Origin: PALSA-505 sp036267135
GTDB lineage: Bacteria; Actinomycetota; Actinomycetes; Streptosporangiales; Streptosporangiaceae
Direction: 5' to 3'
Assembly (NCBI GenBank): GCA_036267135.1
Contig: DATAWQ010000139.1
Span: 62,001 to 126,000 of the forward strand
DNA: 64,000 nucleotides
A program made the position numbers and the translations under genes. The notes under the pieces are model-generated. The model searched no databases. It saw only the letters and a program-made list of their open reading frames with translations, and was not told the DNA's origin. Below, one piece after another: positions 43,282 to 51,983 of this stretch. Each line of letters starts with the position of its first letter. The stretch's first letter is position 1.

Positions 43282-44571
43282 GTGATCGAAAAGAAGCCCG
43301 TGCCGGGTTCGGTAGCTGTGCTGTGGCCCTACAGCACCGCCGTGTGGCTGGGCCGTACCTTGCGGTCGCGAGGCTGGGCTGGGGTCGCGGTGACCCCCGC
43401 CGACCTGGCCGTCTGCGGGATGACGGATCTGCGGCTGCGCGCCGCCGACTGGGACCGGGTGGTGACCGACCCCGGCGGCCTGGACCAGCTCGCCGCCACG
43501 GTGAGCGGCGTGGCCGCGGTCCTGGCCGGGGACGAGAGCGCGGTGCCGCGGGCCGAACGTCTGGGGGCCAGGCTCGGGCTGCCAGGCAGCGACCCACGGA
43601 CCTCGGCTTGCCGGACCGACAAGGCAACCATGCAGCAGGCGCTCGAGCGCGCCGGGGTGCCACACCCCAAGACGATGCGGGCGGCCACCCCCGGCGCGGC
43701 GCTGACGGCGGCCACCGCGGTGGCCGGGGTGGCTGGCTGGCCGGTGGTGGTCAAGCCGCGGTGGTCGGCCAGCAGCGTGGGGGTCACCGTCTGCCACAGC
43801 CCGGCCGACGTGGCCGCGGCCTGGGCCGCGGCCACCGGGCAGCGCGGCGCGCTGGGCGAGATCACCCGGGTGGTGGCGGTGCAGGAGTACCTGGACGGCC
43901 AGAAGTGGACCGTGGACTCCGTCACCGTCACGGTGCCCGGCGCGGCCCGGCCGGTGCACGTGATCACCAGCCTGTGGCGCGAACGCGTCATCGTGACCGG
44001 CGGGCACGTCGCCTGGGGCGAATCCTGGCTGGTGCCACCCGCCGCGATCGGCCGCGACCAGGCGGCCAGCGAGGTGGCCGACTACGCCCAGGCGGTGCTG
44101 GACGCGGCCGGGGTGGCCGCCGGGCCGGCCTGCACCGAGGTCGTGCTGACCGCCCGCGGGCCCCGGCTGGTCGAGGTGATGGCCCGGCTGGCCGGCTGCT
44201 ACCCGGTGCACCTGGTGGAACTGGTCACCGGCCAGAACCAGGTCACCGCCACCGTCGACGCGCTCGCCAGTCCGCAAGCGCTGGCCGGACGGCCGCCGCC
44301 CGCCGCGAACGGTGGCCTGGCGGTCGCCCAGGCGTGGCTCCTCGCCCCGCACGCCGGCTTCCTCGACGGTGCGTCGCTGCAGAAGATCTGTGACCTGCCG
44401 ACGGTGCGGGCGGCATCGGCAGGCCTGACGCCCGAGGCCGCGGTCAGCCTCACCACGGACACCCCCAGCAGTCCCGGCCGCCTGGATCTGCTCGGCACCC
44501 CCGCTCAGGTCGAGCAGGACATCGCGGCGATCCGAAACCTGGAGCAAGGCCTGTACAGGAGGTGCAGATGA
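43282..44571 (+). CDS. ATP-grasp domain ligase (orphan)
   Basis: A 429-residue ATP-grasp protein. The N-terminal preATP-grasp part is followed by RTDKATMQQALERAGVPHPK, the ATP-binding VAGWPVVVKPRWSASSVGV (VVKP lysine and glycine-rich loop), AVQEYLDGQKWTVDSV, and the metal-binding CTEVVLTARGPRLVEVMARL followed by AGCYP, in place of the usual E-x-N-x-R. The layout resembles L-amino-acid/carnosine-synthase-type ligases that join a carboxylate to an amine through an acyl phosphate. GTG 43282 has GGGGGA 4-9 nt upstream. No biosynthetic partner genes are adjacent. Two micro-ORFs follow its stop. Confidence 0.82.
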   Translation: MIEKKPVPGSVAVLWPYSTAVWLGRTLRSRGWAGVAVTPADLAVCGMTDLRLRAADWDRVVTDPGGLDQLAATVSGVAAVLAGDESAVPRAERLGARLGLPGSDPRTSACRTDKATMQQALERAGVPHPKTMRAATPGAALTAATAVAGVAGWPVVVKPRWSASSVGVTVCHSPADVAAAWAAATGQRGALGEITRVVAVQEYLDGQKWTVDSVTVTVPGAARPVHVITSLWRERVIVTGGHVAWGESWLVPPAAIGRDQAASEVADYAQAVLDAAGVAAGPACTEVVLTARGPRLVEVMARLAGCYPVHLVELVTGQNQVTATVDALASPQALAGRPPPAANGGLAVAQAWLLAPHAGFLDGASLQKICDLPTVRAASAGLTPEAAVSLTTDTPSSPGRLDLLGTPAQVEQDIAAIRNLEQGLYRRCR

Positions 44572-44623
44572 CCGACCCCGGGAAGGCGTGATGACCCGGC
44601 AGGGTCTACTCGCGCGCTGGTAA
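44568..44623 (+). other. Two coupled micro-ORFs behind the ATP-grasp gene
   Basis: A perfect AGGAGG (44557-44562) within the last codons of the ATP-grasp gene is placed 5 nt before ATG 44568. It encodes MTDPGKA (stop 44589-44591), and a TGATG overlap starts MTRQGLLARW (44591-44623). They may be the stub of a deleted downstream gene or true short peptides. Confidence 0.35.
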
Positions 44624-44676
44624 CCCTGACGGTGTCACGCGTGGCGGGAATGCCCCACGCCGCACGTGAACCCACG

Positions 44677-46029
44677 TCAGCGTCGGCGGCCGCGGTAGCC
44701 CGCCGATGCGGCCACCGCGCCACGGCCGGTGCCCGGCCTGGCGGCAGTCGCCCGGGCCGGGGTCGCGGTCCGCTCAGGCCGGGTGACCAGCGGAGCGGGC
44801 GGGCCTGCGATCGAGCGCAGCAACGGTGATCGCGGGCTGACGGTAGCGGCGACGGGGACAACCCCCGCACGCCGCATCAAGCTGCGTACCTCCTGGGCCT
44901 GCCCCGCAGTCTGCAAGGTGATCACCACGCCACCCGCGCCCGCGCGGGCGGTGCGTCCCGACCTGTGCAGGTACGCCTTGTGCTCGGCCGGTGAGTCGGC
45001 GTGAATGACCAGGCCGATGTCGTCCACGTGGATACCGCGGGCCGCGATGTCGGTCGCCACGAGCACCCGGACCTCACCCGATGTGTACGACGCGAGATTG
45101 CGGGTGCGGGCGTTCTGCGACAGGTTGCCGTGGAGTTCGGTGGCGGGCACACCCGTGGTGGTGAGCTGCTTGGCGAGCTTGGCCGCGCCGCGTTTGGTGC
45201 GGGTGAACACCAGCGACCTGTGGTTCCCGCCCGCCAGGGTGCGCACCACGTCGACGCGGTCCGCCGGTGTCACGGTGAGCAAGTGATGGGCGACCGGCGC
45301 CGGTGCGGCGACCGAGTCGACGGAGTGGCGCGCCGGGTGGTCAAGGAAGCGCCGCACGAGAACATCGACGGCCCCGTCGAGGGTCGCGGAGAACAGCATC
45401 CGCTGGCCGTCGGCCGGGGTGGCGTCGAGCAGTCGCCGCACGACCGGCAGGAACCCGAGGTCCGCCATGTGGTCCGCTTCGTCGAGCACGCTGATCTCGA
45501 CATCTGCGAGCCGGCAGTGGCCTTGCTCGATGAGGTCGGCGAGGCGCCCTGGACAGGCGATGACTATGTCGGCACGGTTGCGCAGGGCAGCGACCTGGGG
45601 CTTCTGCGGGACCCCACCGAAGATCGCCACCGTGCTCAGGCCCATGATTCTGGCTAGCGGTGCGAGCACGGCCTTGACCTGGCTGGCCAGCTCCCGGGTC
45701 GGCACCAGCACCAGTCCGCGCGGCTGGCAGGCCAGCGTGTGGCCGCCTGCCAGCCTGGCGGCCAGCGGAAGGGCGAACCCGAGCGTCTTTCCCGAGCCGG
45801 TGCGGGCGCGGCCGAGGATGTCAAGACCGGCCAGGGCATCGGGCAGCGTGGCGGCCTGGATCGGGAACGGCGCGCTGATTCCCGCGCTGGCCAGCGCCGC
45901 CACCAGCGGGGCGGGAACGCCGAGAGCGGCGAAGGTGGTGGTGGGTGCGGGGGTGCTGGGTTTGCTGTGCCTGCGCCGGGGAGCATGCGTTCGCTCATTG
46001 AGCAAAGCTGGCAAAGAAGTCTCTTCCAT
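44677..46029 (-). CDS. DEAD-box ATP-dependent RNA helicase
   Basis: About 450 residues. Motifs: Q-motif SAPFPIQAATLPDAL, I GRARTGSGKTLGFALP, Ia VPTRELASQV, Ib ACPGRLADLIEQG, II VLDEADHMAD, III LFSATLDG, IV SLVFTRTKRGA, V VLVATDIAARGIHV and VI HRSGRTARAG. The C-terminal tail is short and rich in Arg, Ala and Pro (RATAARPGTGRGAVAA), a likely RNA-binding extension as in RhlE/CsdA-type helicases that remodel structured RNA in the cold and in ribosome assembly. ATG 46029 chosen; GTG 46059 is an alternative. Confidence 0.93.
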   Translation of the reverse strand: MEETSLPALLNERTHAPRRRHSKPSTPAPTTTFAALGVPAPLVAALASAGISAPFPIQAATLPDALAGLDILGRARTGSGKTLGFALPLAARLAGGHTLACQPRGLVLVPTRELASQVKAVLAPLARIMGLSTVAIFGGVPQKPQVAALRNRADIVIACPGRLADLIEQGHCRLADVEISVLDEADHMADLGFLPVVRRLLDATPADGQRMLFSATLDGAVDVLVRRFLDHPARHSVDSVAAPAPVAHHLLTVTPADRVDVVRTLAGGNHRSLVFTRTKRGAAKLAKQLTTTGVPATELHGNLSQNARTRNLASYTSGEVRVLVATDIAARGIHVDDIGLVIHADSPAEHKAYLHRSGRTARAGAGGVVITLQTAGQAQEVRSLMRRAGVVPVAATVSPRSPLLRSIAGPPAPLVTRPERTATPARATAARPGTGRGAVAASAGYRGRRR

Positions 46030-46253
46030 CGTTGGGGTGGCCGCATCATAGGCCACCACACATCCGTGGGAACCAGCTCACGAGCCGAGCGATGCACGAC
46101 CGGCGCGCCCTGATGGCTGCGCCCTCATACTTGCTGTATCCACGGTACAACACGCCCCGCCTGGCCCGGGTCGCGCGATTCGCAGCGTGGCGTTTCATGC
46201 AAGTGACCGAGGCCAAGCTTGCTTCACCGAGCCTAAGTAGGCGCATACTGAAG

Positions 46254-46484
46254 ATGATGAACTCTTACCGCGCCTTCCCGAGGCGCCCCCTGCCAGGCAG
46301 CCCCTTCGCAAAGACCGCTGTCGCGCCCATCGAGGAGCAATGGGCGGTCAATGACAAGGTGACCCACGACAAGTACGGCCTCGGCACGATCATTGGTGTC
46401 GAGGAGGGCGTGGGTGTGGTTGTCGATTTCAGGTCTCACAAGCAGCACCTGAGAACTCCGTGCTCCAAGCTGGCCAAGCTCTGA
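46254..46484 (+). CDS. Small hypothetical protein with a KOW/SH3-like segment
   Basis: About 76 residues. The C-terminal part reads WAVNDKVTHDKYGLGTIIGV, then EGVGVVVDFRSHKQHLRTPC: the pattern V-x-H-x-x-G-G-T/V-I-x-V...V-V-x-F resembles the small SH3-like domain at the C-terminus of UvrD/PcrA helicases, which contacts RNA polymerase or nucleic acid. The match is short. ATG 46254 or 46257. It lies alone between the helicase and maf. Confidence 0.6.
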   Translation: MMNSYRAFPRRPLPGSPFAKTAVAPIEEQWAVNDKVTHDKYGLGTIIGVEEGVGVVVDFRSHKQHLRTPCSKLAKL

Positions 46485-46545
46485 GCATCCGGCTGTTCGC
46501 GTATCGAGATGCGTTGATGCTCGCTGCCGTTGTTACGCTCAGCGG

Positions 46546-47181
46546 ATGGCTGGACAAGCTGTGCCCGCGTTCGTTCTGGCCTCCGGGTCGGCCGGGCGGC
46601 TGGGCCTGCTGCGCCGGGCCGGGATAGACCCTGAGGTCCTGGTCAGCGGCGTGGACGAGAGCACCGACGCCGGCCTGGACACCTCATCCGTGGTCGCCAT
46701 TCTGGCCGAGCGCAAAGCCGATGTGGTGGCCAGCCAGCGCCCGGACGCGCTGGTGCTCGGCTGTGACTCGCTGCTGGAGATGGACGGGATGGGCTTCGGG
46801 AAGCCCGCCACCGCCGACGAGGCCGTGCGCAGGTGGCGCACCCTGTCGGGCCGGGAGGGCAAACTCTTGACCGGGCACTGCCTCATCGCGCCTGGCCGGG
46901 CCCGCCGGGTTCGGGCCGTCGCCAGCACGACGGTCCGCTTCGGGACCCCCACCGACGCCGAATTGTCCGCCTACATCGCCAGCGGCGAGCCGGCCCGCGT
47001 GGCCGGCGCCTTCACCATCGACGGGCTCGGCGGACCGTTCGTAGAAGGCGTCGACGGCGACCCCGGCAACGTCATCGGCCTGTCCCTGCCGCTGCTGCGC
47101 CGGATGCTGGCCGACGTCGGAGTGCGCATCACCGACCTGTGGGGCCAGAAAAATAAACGTGAACACGACTTGTCATCGTAA
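46546..47181 (+). CDS. maf: Maf/YceF family nucleotide pyrophosphatase
   Basis: A 211-residue Maf protein: FVLASGSAGRLGLLRRAGI (the family's S-x-R-R loop; the usual LASASPxR is varied here), VDESTD, the acidic LVLGCDSLLEMDG, GKPATADEAVRRWRTLSG, and YIASGEPARVAGAFTIDG with the catalytic region GGPFVEGVDGDPGNVIGLSL. Maf proteins hydrolyse modified or canonical nucleoside triphosphates and affect septation. A TACGCT hexamer lies exactly 6 nt before ATG 46546, consistent with a leaderless transcript. Confidence 0.92.
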   Translation: MAGQAVPAFVLASGSAGRLGLLRRAGIDPEVLVSGVDESTDAGLDTSSVVAILAERKADVVASQRPDALVLGCDSLLEMDGMGFGKPATADEAVRRWRTLSGREGKLLTGHCLIAPGRARRVRAVASTTVRFGTPTDAELSAYIASGEPARVAGAFTIDGLGGPFVEGVDGDPGNVIGLSLPLLRRMLADVGVRITDLWGQKNKREHDLSS

Positions 47182-47312
47182 ATTCACCCGGACTAACTTC
47201 GGATACGCCACTGTTTGAGGTGCATCTTCTCGAGACGAGGGACGCGTCGTGGGACCGGGCCGGATGTGGTCCTGCCGCGCGCCCAGGGCCAGGGTGGGAG
47301 GAACTCCAGCAC

Positions 47313-48779
47313 ATGGACATGCAGGTGACGAGACGGCAGTTGCTGGCATCTAGTGGGGGGGTGGTGCTGGCATCGTTCGCGCTGCCGAAGAACGTGCGGA
47401 AGTTGCTCGACGCCTCGACCTCGCCCGGATCGCTCCGGGACCGAGCCGGGTCGCCCTCCAAGATCGAGCACGTTGTGGTGCTGATGCAGGAGAACCGGTC
47501 GTTCGACCACTACTTCGGCACCATGCCCGGGGTGCGGGGATTCGCCGACCCGACCGTCAGTAAGAAGCTCTTCTACCAGCCGGACACGAGCAACCCGGAC
47601 GGGTACCTTCTGCCGTTCCACTGCGACACCCACGACACGAGCGCGCAGGCGCTGCCGTCCAACAGCCACTCGTGGGGCCCTCAGCACGACTCCTGGGACA
47701 ACGGCAAGATGGACGGCTTCGTGTCCGCCCACCTCGCGGCCGACGGCGTCGCCGGCCAGTACACGATGGCCTACTTCGAGCGCAACGACATCCCGTTCCA
47801 CTGGGCGCTGGCCGACGCGTTCACTGTCTGCGACGGTTACCACTGCTCCATTCTGGGCCCCACCTGGCCGAACCGCTTGTACCTCATGACCGGCATGGTG
47901 GATCCCACGGGTAAGAACGGCGGCCCGGTTTACGGCAACTACGTCCCGCCGCAGGGATACAGCTGGACGACGTACCCAGAGCTGCTGACCCAAGCCGGGG
48001 TGTCGTGGAAGGTGTACCAGGAAGAGGACAGCTACGGGATGAACGTCCTGGAGTACTTCGACCAGTACCAGAACGCCGCGCCGACCTCGCCGCTGTTCAA
48101 GAACGGGATGGGCATCTACCAGGCCGGCCAGTTCGAGCACGACGCCATGAACGACAAGCTCCCGGCGGTGTCGTGGATCATCCCGACCTCCTTCCAGTCC
48201 GAGCACCCCTCCTTCATGCCCGCGGCCGGCGCCGATTACATCGCCAGCAAGATCGATGCCATCGCCGCCAACCAGTCGGTGTGGGAGAAGACCGTGTTCG
48301 TCCTGGTCTACGACGAGAACGACGGCCTGTTCGACCACGTCCTCCCGCCGACCGCTCCCGCGGGTACGCCGGGCGAGTACATCACCGTCGACGGCGAGGC
48401 CGACCCGATCGGCCTTGGTTTCCGGGTGCCGTGCGTCGTGGTGTCTCCCTGGACCGTCGGTGGGTACGTGAGCCACTCGACCTTCGACCACACGTCAGTG
48501 ATCCAGCTGATCGAATCGGTTACCGGGGTGATGTGCCCCAACATCACCTCCTGGCGCCGGTCCACGGCGGGGGACCTGGCCAGCGTGCTCGGGGGCAAGC
48601 CCTACACCTCACCCCGCCTGCCGGGCACCCAGGCCAAACTGGTCGCCGCGGAGGAGCAGGTCCGCAACTTCCAGTTGCCACCGATTCCCGGTAAGTCCCA
48701 GACGTTCCCGATCCAGCCCCACGGCACCAAACCCGTGGCTAACACTCCCGCATCCGACCGCTCGACGATGAGGGTTTGA
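47313..48779 (+). CDS. Secreted phosphoesterase (phospholipase C / AcpA acid phosphatase family)
   Basis: A 488-residue protein. The N-terminus VTRRQLLASSGGVVLASFAL is a twin-arginine-like signal. The catalytic part opens with IEHVVVLMQENRSFDHYFGT (E-N-R-S-F-D-H-Y-F-G is the family hallmark with nucleophile and metal ligands) and ends with FVLVYDENDGLFDHVLPP and a late metal-binding histidine segment SHSTFDHTSVIQLIE. It would cleave phospholipids or phosphomonoesters outside the cell, supplying phosphate. ATG 47313 has GGGAGGA 10 nt upstream. The stop is 5 nt before the start of the propeller gene. Confidence 0.9.
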   Translation: MDMQVTRRQLLASSGGVVLASFALPKNVRKLLDASTSPGSLRDRAGSPSKIEHVVVLMQENRSFDHYFGTMPGVRGFADPTVSKKLFYQPDTSNPDGYLLPFHCDTHDTSAQALPSNSHSWGPQHDSWDNGKMDGFVSAHLAADGVAGQYTMAYFERNDIPFHWALADAFTVCDGYHCSILGPTWPNRLYLMTGMVDPTGKNGGPVYGNYVPPQGYSWTTYPELLTQAGVSWKVYQEEDSYGMNVLEYFDQYQNAAPTSPLFKNGMGIYQAGQFEHDAMNDKLPAVSWIIPTSFQSEHPSFMPAAGADYIASKIDAIAANQSVWEKTVFVLVYDENDGLFDHVLPPTAPAGTPGEYITVDGEADPIGLGFRVPCVVVSPWTVGGYVSHSTFDHTSVIQLIESVTGVMCPNITSWRRSTAGDLASVLGGKPYTSPRLPGTQAKLVAAEEQVRNFQLPPIPGKSQTFPIQPHGTKPVANTPASDRSTMRV

Positions 48780-48784
48780 TCACC

Positions 48785-49984
48785 GTGACGAACCGCAAGA
48801 AGACCGTTATTTCGCTCACTGCCGCGGCAGTGCTGGCCTGCGCCGCCGGCGGCGCGAGCTGGGCCGTCTCGGGCTCTCACGGGCACCCGGCCACGACCGC
48901 CTCCGCCACCTTGACCTCGGCGTCCTGCCATGGCCCGGCGGGCGCTGCCTACGTCGCCGACCCTGGCTACCAGGCCTTCAGCGCCGTCAACACCGCCACC
49001 TGCGCGATCGTCCAGACCTACAACGTCGACGACCCGCAGGTGCCCGGCGACACCGGTGACTACAACTACACCGGCTCCGACCCGGGCATCGCCATGAGCG
49101 GCAGCACGCTGTGGTTCGCGGTCGCCGCGACCGACAACGTGGCCGCCATCGACAGCTCAACGCTCGACCCGAGCGATTACAGCCCCCCGGAGACCCTCGT
49201 CCCGGTCGGTTACATGCCCCAGGCGCTGGCGGCCACCCCCGACGGCAGCCAGGTCTGGGTCGTCGACACCGGACCCCAGACCTCGACGTCACCGCTGTGG
49301 GGCATATCCGTCATCAACACCTCGACCGACAAGGTCGCCAGGCACTTCAACCTGGTCGGGGATCCGACCGACGTCGCCTTCTCGCCCGACGGGAAAGACG
49401 CGTACGTGACCACGTCCAACGGGCTCTACATCTACAACGTGGCCAACAAGAGGCAAGTCGGCCTCATCCCCGGGCTCGGCTCGCCGAAGTCGGTCGCGGT
49501 GGCGCCCGACGGTTCCGCGGTGTACGTGACCGAGACATCCAGCGCCAAGCTGGCCACGATCAGCACCGCCACGGACCAGATCGTGCGGACCACAAACGTC
49601 GGCCGGGAACCGTGGCAGGCCGTGGTGTCGGCGAACGGCTCGACGGTGTACGTGGCCAACCCCGACTCGAACTCGGTCAGCGTCGTCAACGCCGCGACCG
49701 GGGCCGTCCAGAACACGTACACGGTGACTGGCGTCCCCGACGCGCTGGGCCTGACGCCTAACGGTTCGCAGTTGTGGGTGACTGGCGACGACAGCGGCAT
49801 CATGACCGTCATCAACACCCACACCGGTCACCGGGTCGGCGCCACCAACCTGGGCGGCAACGGCGCCAACTCAGGCGACGGGCTCAACCCCACGGGTGTT
49901 GTCCTCACCGCCACTCCCACCCCCGGGAGCGCCTCAAGCACGTCCTTCAAGCTGAACACCGCCGCTCAGGCCCACAAGGGTTAG
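48785..49984 (+). CDS. Secreted YVTN-type beta-propeller protein
   Basis: A 399-residue protein with a signal peptide (KTVISLTAAAVLACAAGGAS) and repeated blades of the YVTN/NHL kind: GYMPQALAATPDGSQVWVVD, DPTDVAFSPDGKDAYVTTS, GSPKSVAVAPDGSAVYVTET, EPWQAVVSANGSTVYVANP and VPDALGLTPNGSQLWVTGD. About seven blades can be counted. These proteins bind or scaffold partners at the cell surface. It starts 5 nt after the phosphoesterase stop and is probably cotranslated. TTG 48776 is a possible earlier start. A strong terminator follows. Confidence 0.87.
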   Translation: MTNRKKTVISLTAAAVLACAAGGASWAVSGSHGHPATTASATLTSASCHGPAGAAYVADPGYQAFSAVNTATCAIVQTYNVDDPQVPGDTGDYNYTGSDPGIAMSGSTLWFAVAATDNVAAIDSSTLDPSDYSPPETLVPVGYMPQALAATPDGSQVWVVDTGPQTSTSPLWGISVINTSTDKVARHFNLVGDPTDVAFSPDGKDAYVTTSNGLYIYNVANKRQVGLIPGLGSPKSVAVAPDGSAVYVTETSSAKLATISTATDQIVRTTNVGREPWQAVVSANGSTVYVANPDSNSVSVVNAATGAVQNTYTVTGVPDALGLTPNGSQLWVTGDDSGIMTVINTHTGHRVGATNLGGNGANSGDGLNPTGVVLTATPTPGSASSTSFKLNTAAQAHKG

Positions 49985-50014
49985 TGATCCTGTTCGGCTG
50001 ACGGCCGTACGAAG

Positions 50015-50041
50015 GAGGCCGTGGCGCCCGGCCACGGCCTC
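50015..50041 (+). terminator. Intrinsic terminator of the phosphoesterase-propeller operon
   Basis: GAGGCCGTGGC (50015-50025) pairs over 11 bp with 50031-50041 around the loop GCCCG, followed by TTT. It lies 31 nt after the propeller stop codon. Confidence 0.85.
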
Positions 50042-50059
50042 TTTCAGGTGGTCACGTTT

Positions 50060-50076
50060 CGGTGGCCACCGTTCAG
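50060..50076 (+). repeat. Dispersed palindromic repeat, copy 3
   Basis: CGGTGGCCACCGTTCAG. Contains the complete 12-bp palindrome CGGTGGCCACCG. Located between the propeller terminator and the convergent G1 peptidase. Confidence 0.75.
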
Positions 50077-50108
50077 TCAGAAAAGTTCTTCAATGATCTT
50101 TACAAGGG

Positions 50109-50969
50109 TCAGGTCGCATGCTCCCAGGTGACCGAGAATCCGTTGCCGCTGCTATTCAGCGCCGAGGGTGCGGCCTTGGTGTCTCCGGAGGAGCCGGTCA
50201 TCGTGATCTCATTGTTGGGGTAGGTGGAGATGACCCCGCTGCCGCTGGTCGTCTTCACGGTCGCGCCGCTGAGCGACCAGGTGTGGAAGTCCGGCAGCGG
50301 ATAGGGGTTCGAGCCGCTGCAGCACGGGGCTTCCGCGATCCACTCGGCGCTGGAGTTGGCGCAGCTCGAGCAGGTCTGGGTGGTGGAGAAGCTGTTGGCC
50401 GTGTGGGTGGAGTCGGTGACGGTGAGCTTGTAGCTCGTGCCGGTCCTGACCACCGTGCCGGTGATGTGGTCTCCGGCCGCCACGCTCTCACCGACGACCT
50501 GGATGTCGTTGGTGGGGTACATCTCCCACCAGGAGTACTGGTAGGCGTGGCTTTCGTAGCACTCGACGAGCGTGCCGTCCTGCTCCACCGAACTGCTGGA
50601 GTAGCCGTCGATCCCGACCCAGAAGGCCGCGAGGGACTCGGTGGAGGTGCAGGTGGTCGACGGCTCGGTCCAGGTGCCGCCGACGGAACTGAAGGTCTCG
50701 GACACGTCGGCGTAGCCCGACCAGTTGGAACTGGTCGTCTTGGTGGTGCCCTTGATCCCCACGCTGTGCGCGGTGACCACATGGTTGGTTGGGCGCCATC
50801 CCACGTCGAGGTGCTTCAGCGCATTGCGGGCGATCGCGAGGGCTTCGGCCTTCTGCGAGGCATGGGTGGTGCTGGCGTGCGCGACGGGCCCGAAGGCCGC
50901 CATCAGGCCGAGCACGGGCACACAAGCGACTAACGCGGTGGACAGAACCCGGGGGAAACGATGCTGCAT
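50109..50969 (-). CDS. Secreted G1-family (eqolisin) glutamic peptidase
   Basis: A 286-residue protein with a signal peptide (VLSTALVACVPVLGLMAAFG) and a propeptide-like stretch to about residue 75. The catalytic domain shows SSNWSGYADV, VGGTWTEPSTTC, FWVGIDGYSSSSVEQDGTLV with the catalytic Gln, YSWWEMYP, SVAAGDHITGTV and SSAEWIAEAPCC with the catalytic Glu. This is a full set of G1 hallmarks, clearer than in the paralogue at 20711. G1 enzymes are active at low pH. Also cysteine-rich (several pairs), as suits an exported enzyme. ATG 50969 is preceded by AGGTAACACC. Confidence 0.92.
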   Translation of the reverse strand: MQHRFPRVLSTALVACVPVLGLMAAFGPVAHASTTHASQKAEALAIARNALKHLDVGWRPTNHVVTAHSVGIKGTTKTTSSNWSGYADVSETFSSVGGTWTEPSTTCTSTESLAAFWVGIDGYSSSSVEQDGTLVECYESHAYQYSWWEMYPTNDIQVVGESVAAGDHITGTVVRTGTSYKLTVTDSTHTANSFSTTQTCSSCANSSAEWIAEAPCCSGSNPYPLPDFHTWSLSGATVKTTSGSGVISTYPNNEITMTGSSGDTKAAPSALNSSGNGFSVTWEHAT

Positions 50970-51193
50970 GGGGTGTTACCTCTCACTTGGGACGGTCGTC
51001 CATGACCGCCCGTGCCCTGATGGTAACTTTTAGTCATCTTGGACATCAATATGGTGATTGGGAAAATTTTCCCAGATCTACCCCTTCGGGCAGTAAAAAC
51101 CTCGGAGACTGGGTGTCGGAATGGAGATCCAGTGCGCCAGCGGAAACGCCGGCCCCGGCTCGCTCGGTAGATGGCGGCTGCTCAGGTTGGTCT

Positions 51194-51748
51194 CTACGCG
51201 TGCCGGTTGCTGTACTTCGTGGCTGTACTGGCTGCCTGTCCCATTCGCGATGAGGTATCGGACGGCGTATGCGAAAGCTGCTCGGCGGCAAACTCGGCCG
51301 GGTCGAGCGCCGGGCCGGCGGCCGGGGCTATCCACACCCATCTGCGGTAGGACCAGAACCTGAACAAAGTGCCCAGGCCGATGCCCACCAGCAATGCGAT
51401 GTTCGTGGCCAGCTTGTCGGTTCGCCCGAATGCGTAGTTGGTGATCCCGATGCAAGCTAGCTGGATGGCCAGACCCACGCCGTTGAGCAGGAAGAACAGG
51501 ATGGTCTCACGGCCCGTGCCGCTTCGCTCGCGATGCCGGAACGTCCAGTACCGGCTACCGAGGTAGGTGACGATCATGGCGGCTGCGGTGGCGATCACGT
51601 TGGCCTTGAGCCAGCCGTGCAGCGGGGACTGGAGAAGGTTCGTACCGCCATCGGTGATGACAAAGCCGATCCCGCCGACGACGCCGAACCTGGCACCTTC
51701 GTGGATCAGCTGCCGGAACCGCTCGTACAAGACCCGAACCCTGTTCAC
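51194..51748 (-). CDS. GtrA-family membrane protein
   Basis: About 184 residues with four hydrophobic helices and the GtrA pattern EGARFGVVGGIGFVITDGGT, WLKANVIATAAAMIVTYLGS, RYWTFRHRE and the closing GTLFRFWSYRRWVW. GtrA proteins are thought to flip polyprenyl-linked sugars for cell-wall or O-antigen glycosylation. GTG 51748 is preferred because AGAAGG lies 8 nt before it and family members start close to this point; the frame is open to an ATG at 51811. No glycosyltransferase is adjacent. Confidence 0.88.
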   Translation of the reverse strand: MNRVRVLYERFRQLIHEGARFGVVGGIGFVITDGGTNLLQSPLHGWLKANVIATAAAMIVTYLGSRYWTFRHRERSGTGRETILFFLLNGVGLAIQLACIGITNYAFGRTDKLATNIALLVGIGLGTLFRFWSYRRWVWIAPAAGPALDPAEFAAEQLSHTPSDTSSRMGQAASTATKYSNRHA

Positions 51749-51844
51749 CTGATGCGGCCTTCTCACGTCTGCGTACCCGAACCGGGAGTGCCTCTGCGAG
51801 ATTACCGTCATCCAGGACCAGCCGAGGGTTCGTGGTGGTGCCGT

Positions 51845-51894
51845 TGGCCACCGTTCAGGTTGATGATCCTTTTAATCGTCCTGAACGGTGGCCA
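51845..51894. repeat. Dispersed palindromic repeat, copy 4: full inverted pair (MITE-like)
   Basis: TGGCCACCGTTCAGG (51845-51859) and its exact reverse complement at 51880-51894 enclose 20 nt. The unit begins with TG and ends with CA and carries the same sequence as single copies 1-3. It looks like two transposon ends left back to back, or a tiny non-autonomous element. Confidence 0.75.
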
Positions 51895-51937
51895 CCGGAT
51901 TGCCTACCTCAGCCAGGCCTCAGCGGTCATGATCGAA

Positions 51938-51974
51938 GGCGGCATCACCACCCGCAGGGGGCGGTGATGCCGCC
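51938..51974 (-). terminator. Hairpin terminator of the S53 peptidase gene
   Basis: GGCGGCATCACC (51938-51949) pairs perfectly over 12 bp with 51963-51974. It lies 10 nt beyond the minus-strand stop at 51984. No long U tract follows, so it is GC-hairpin type. Confidence 0.75.
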
Positions 51975-51983
51975 GCTCGGCTG

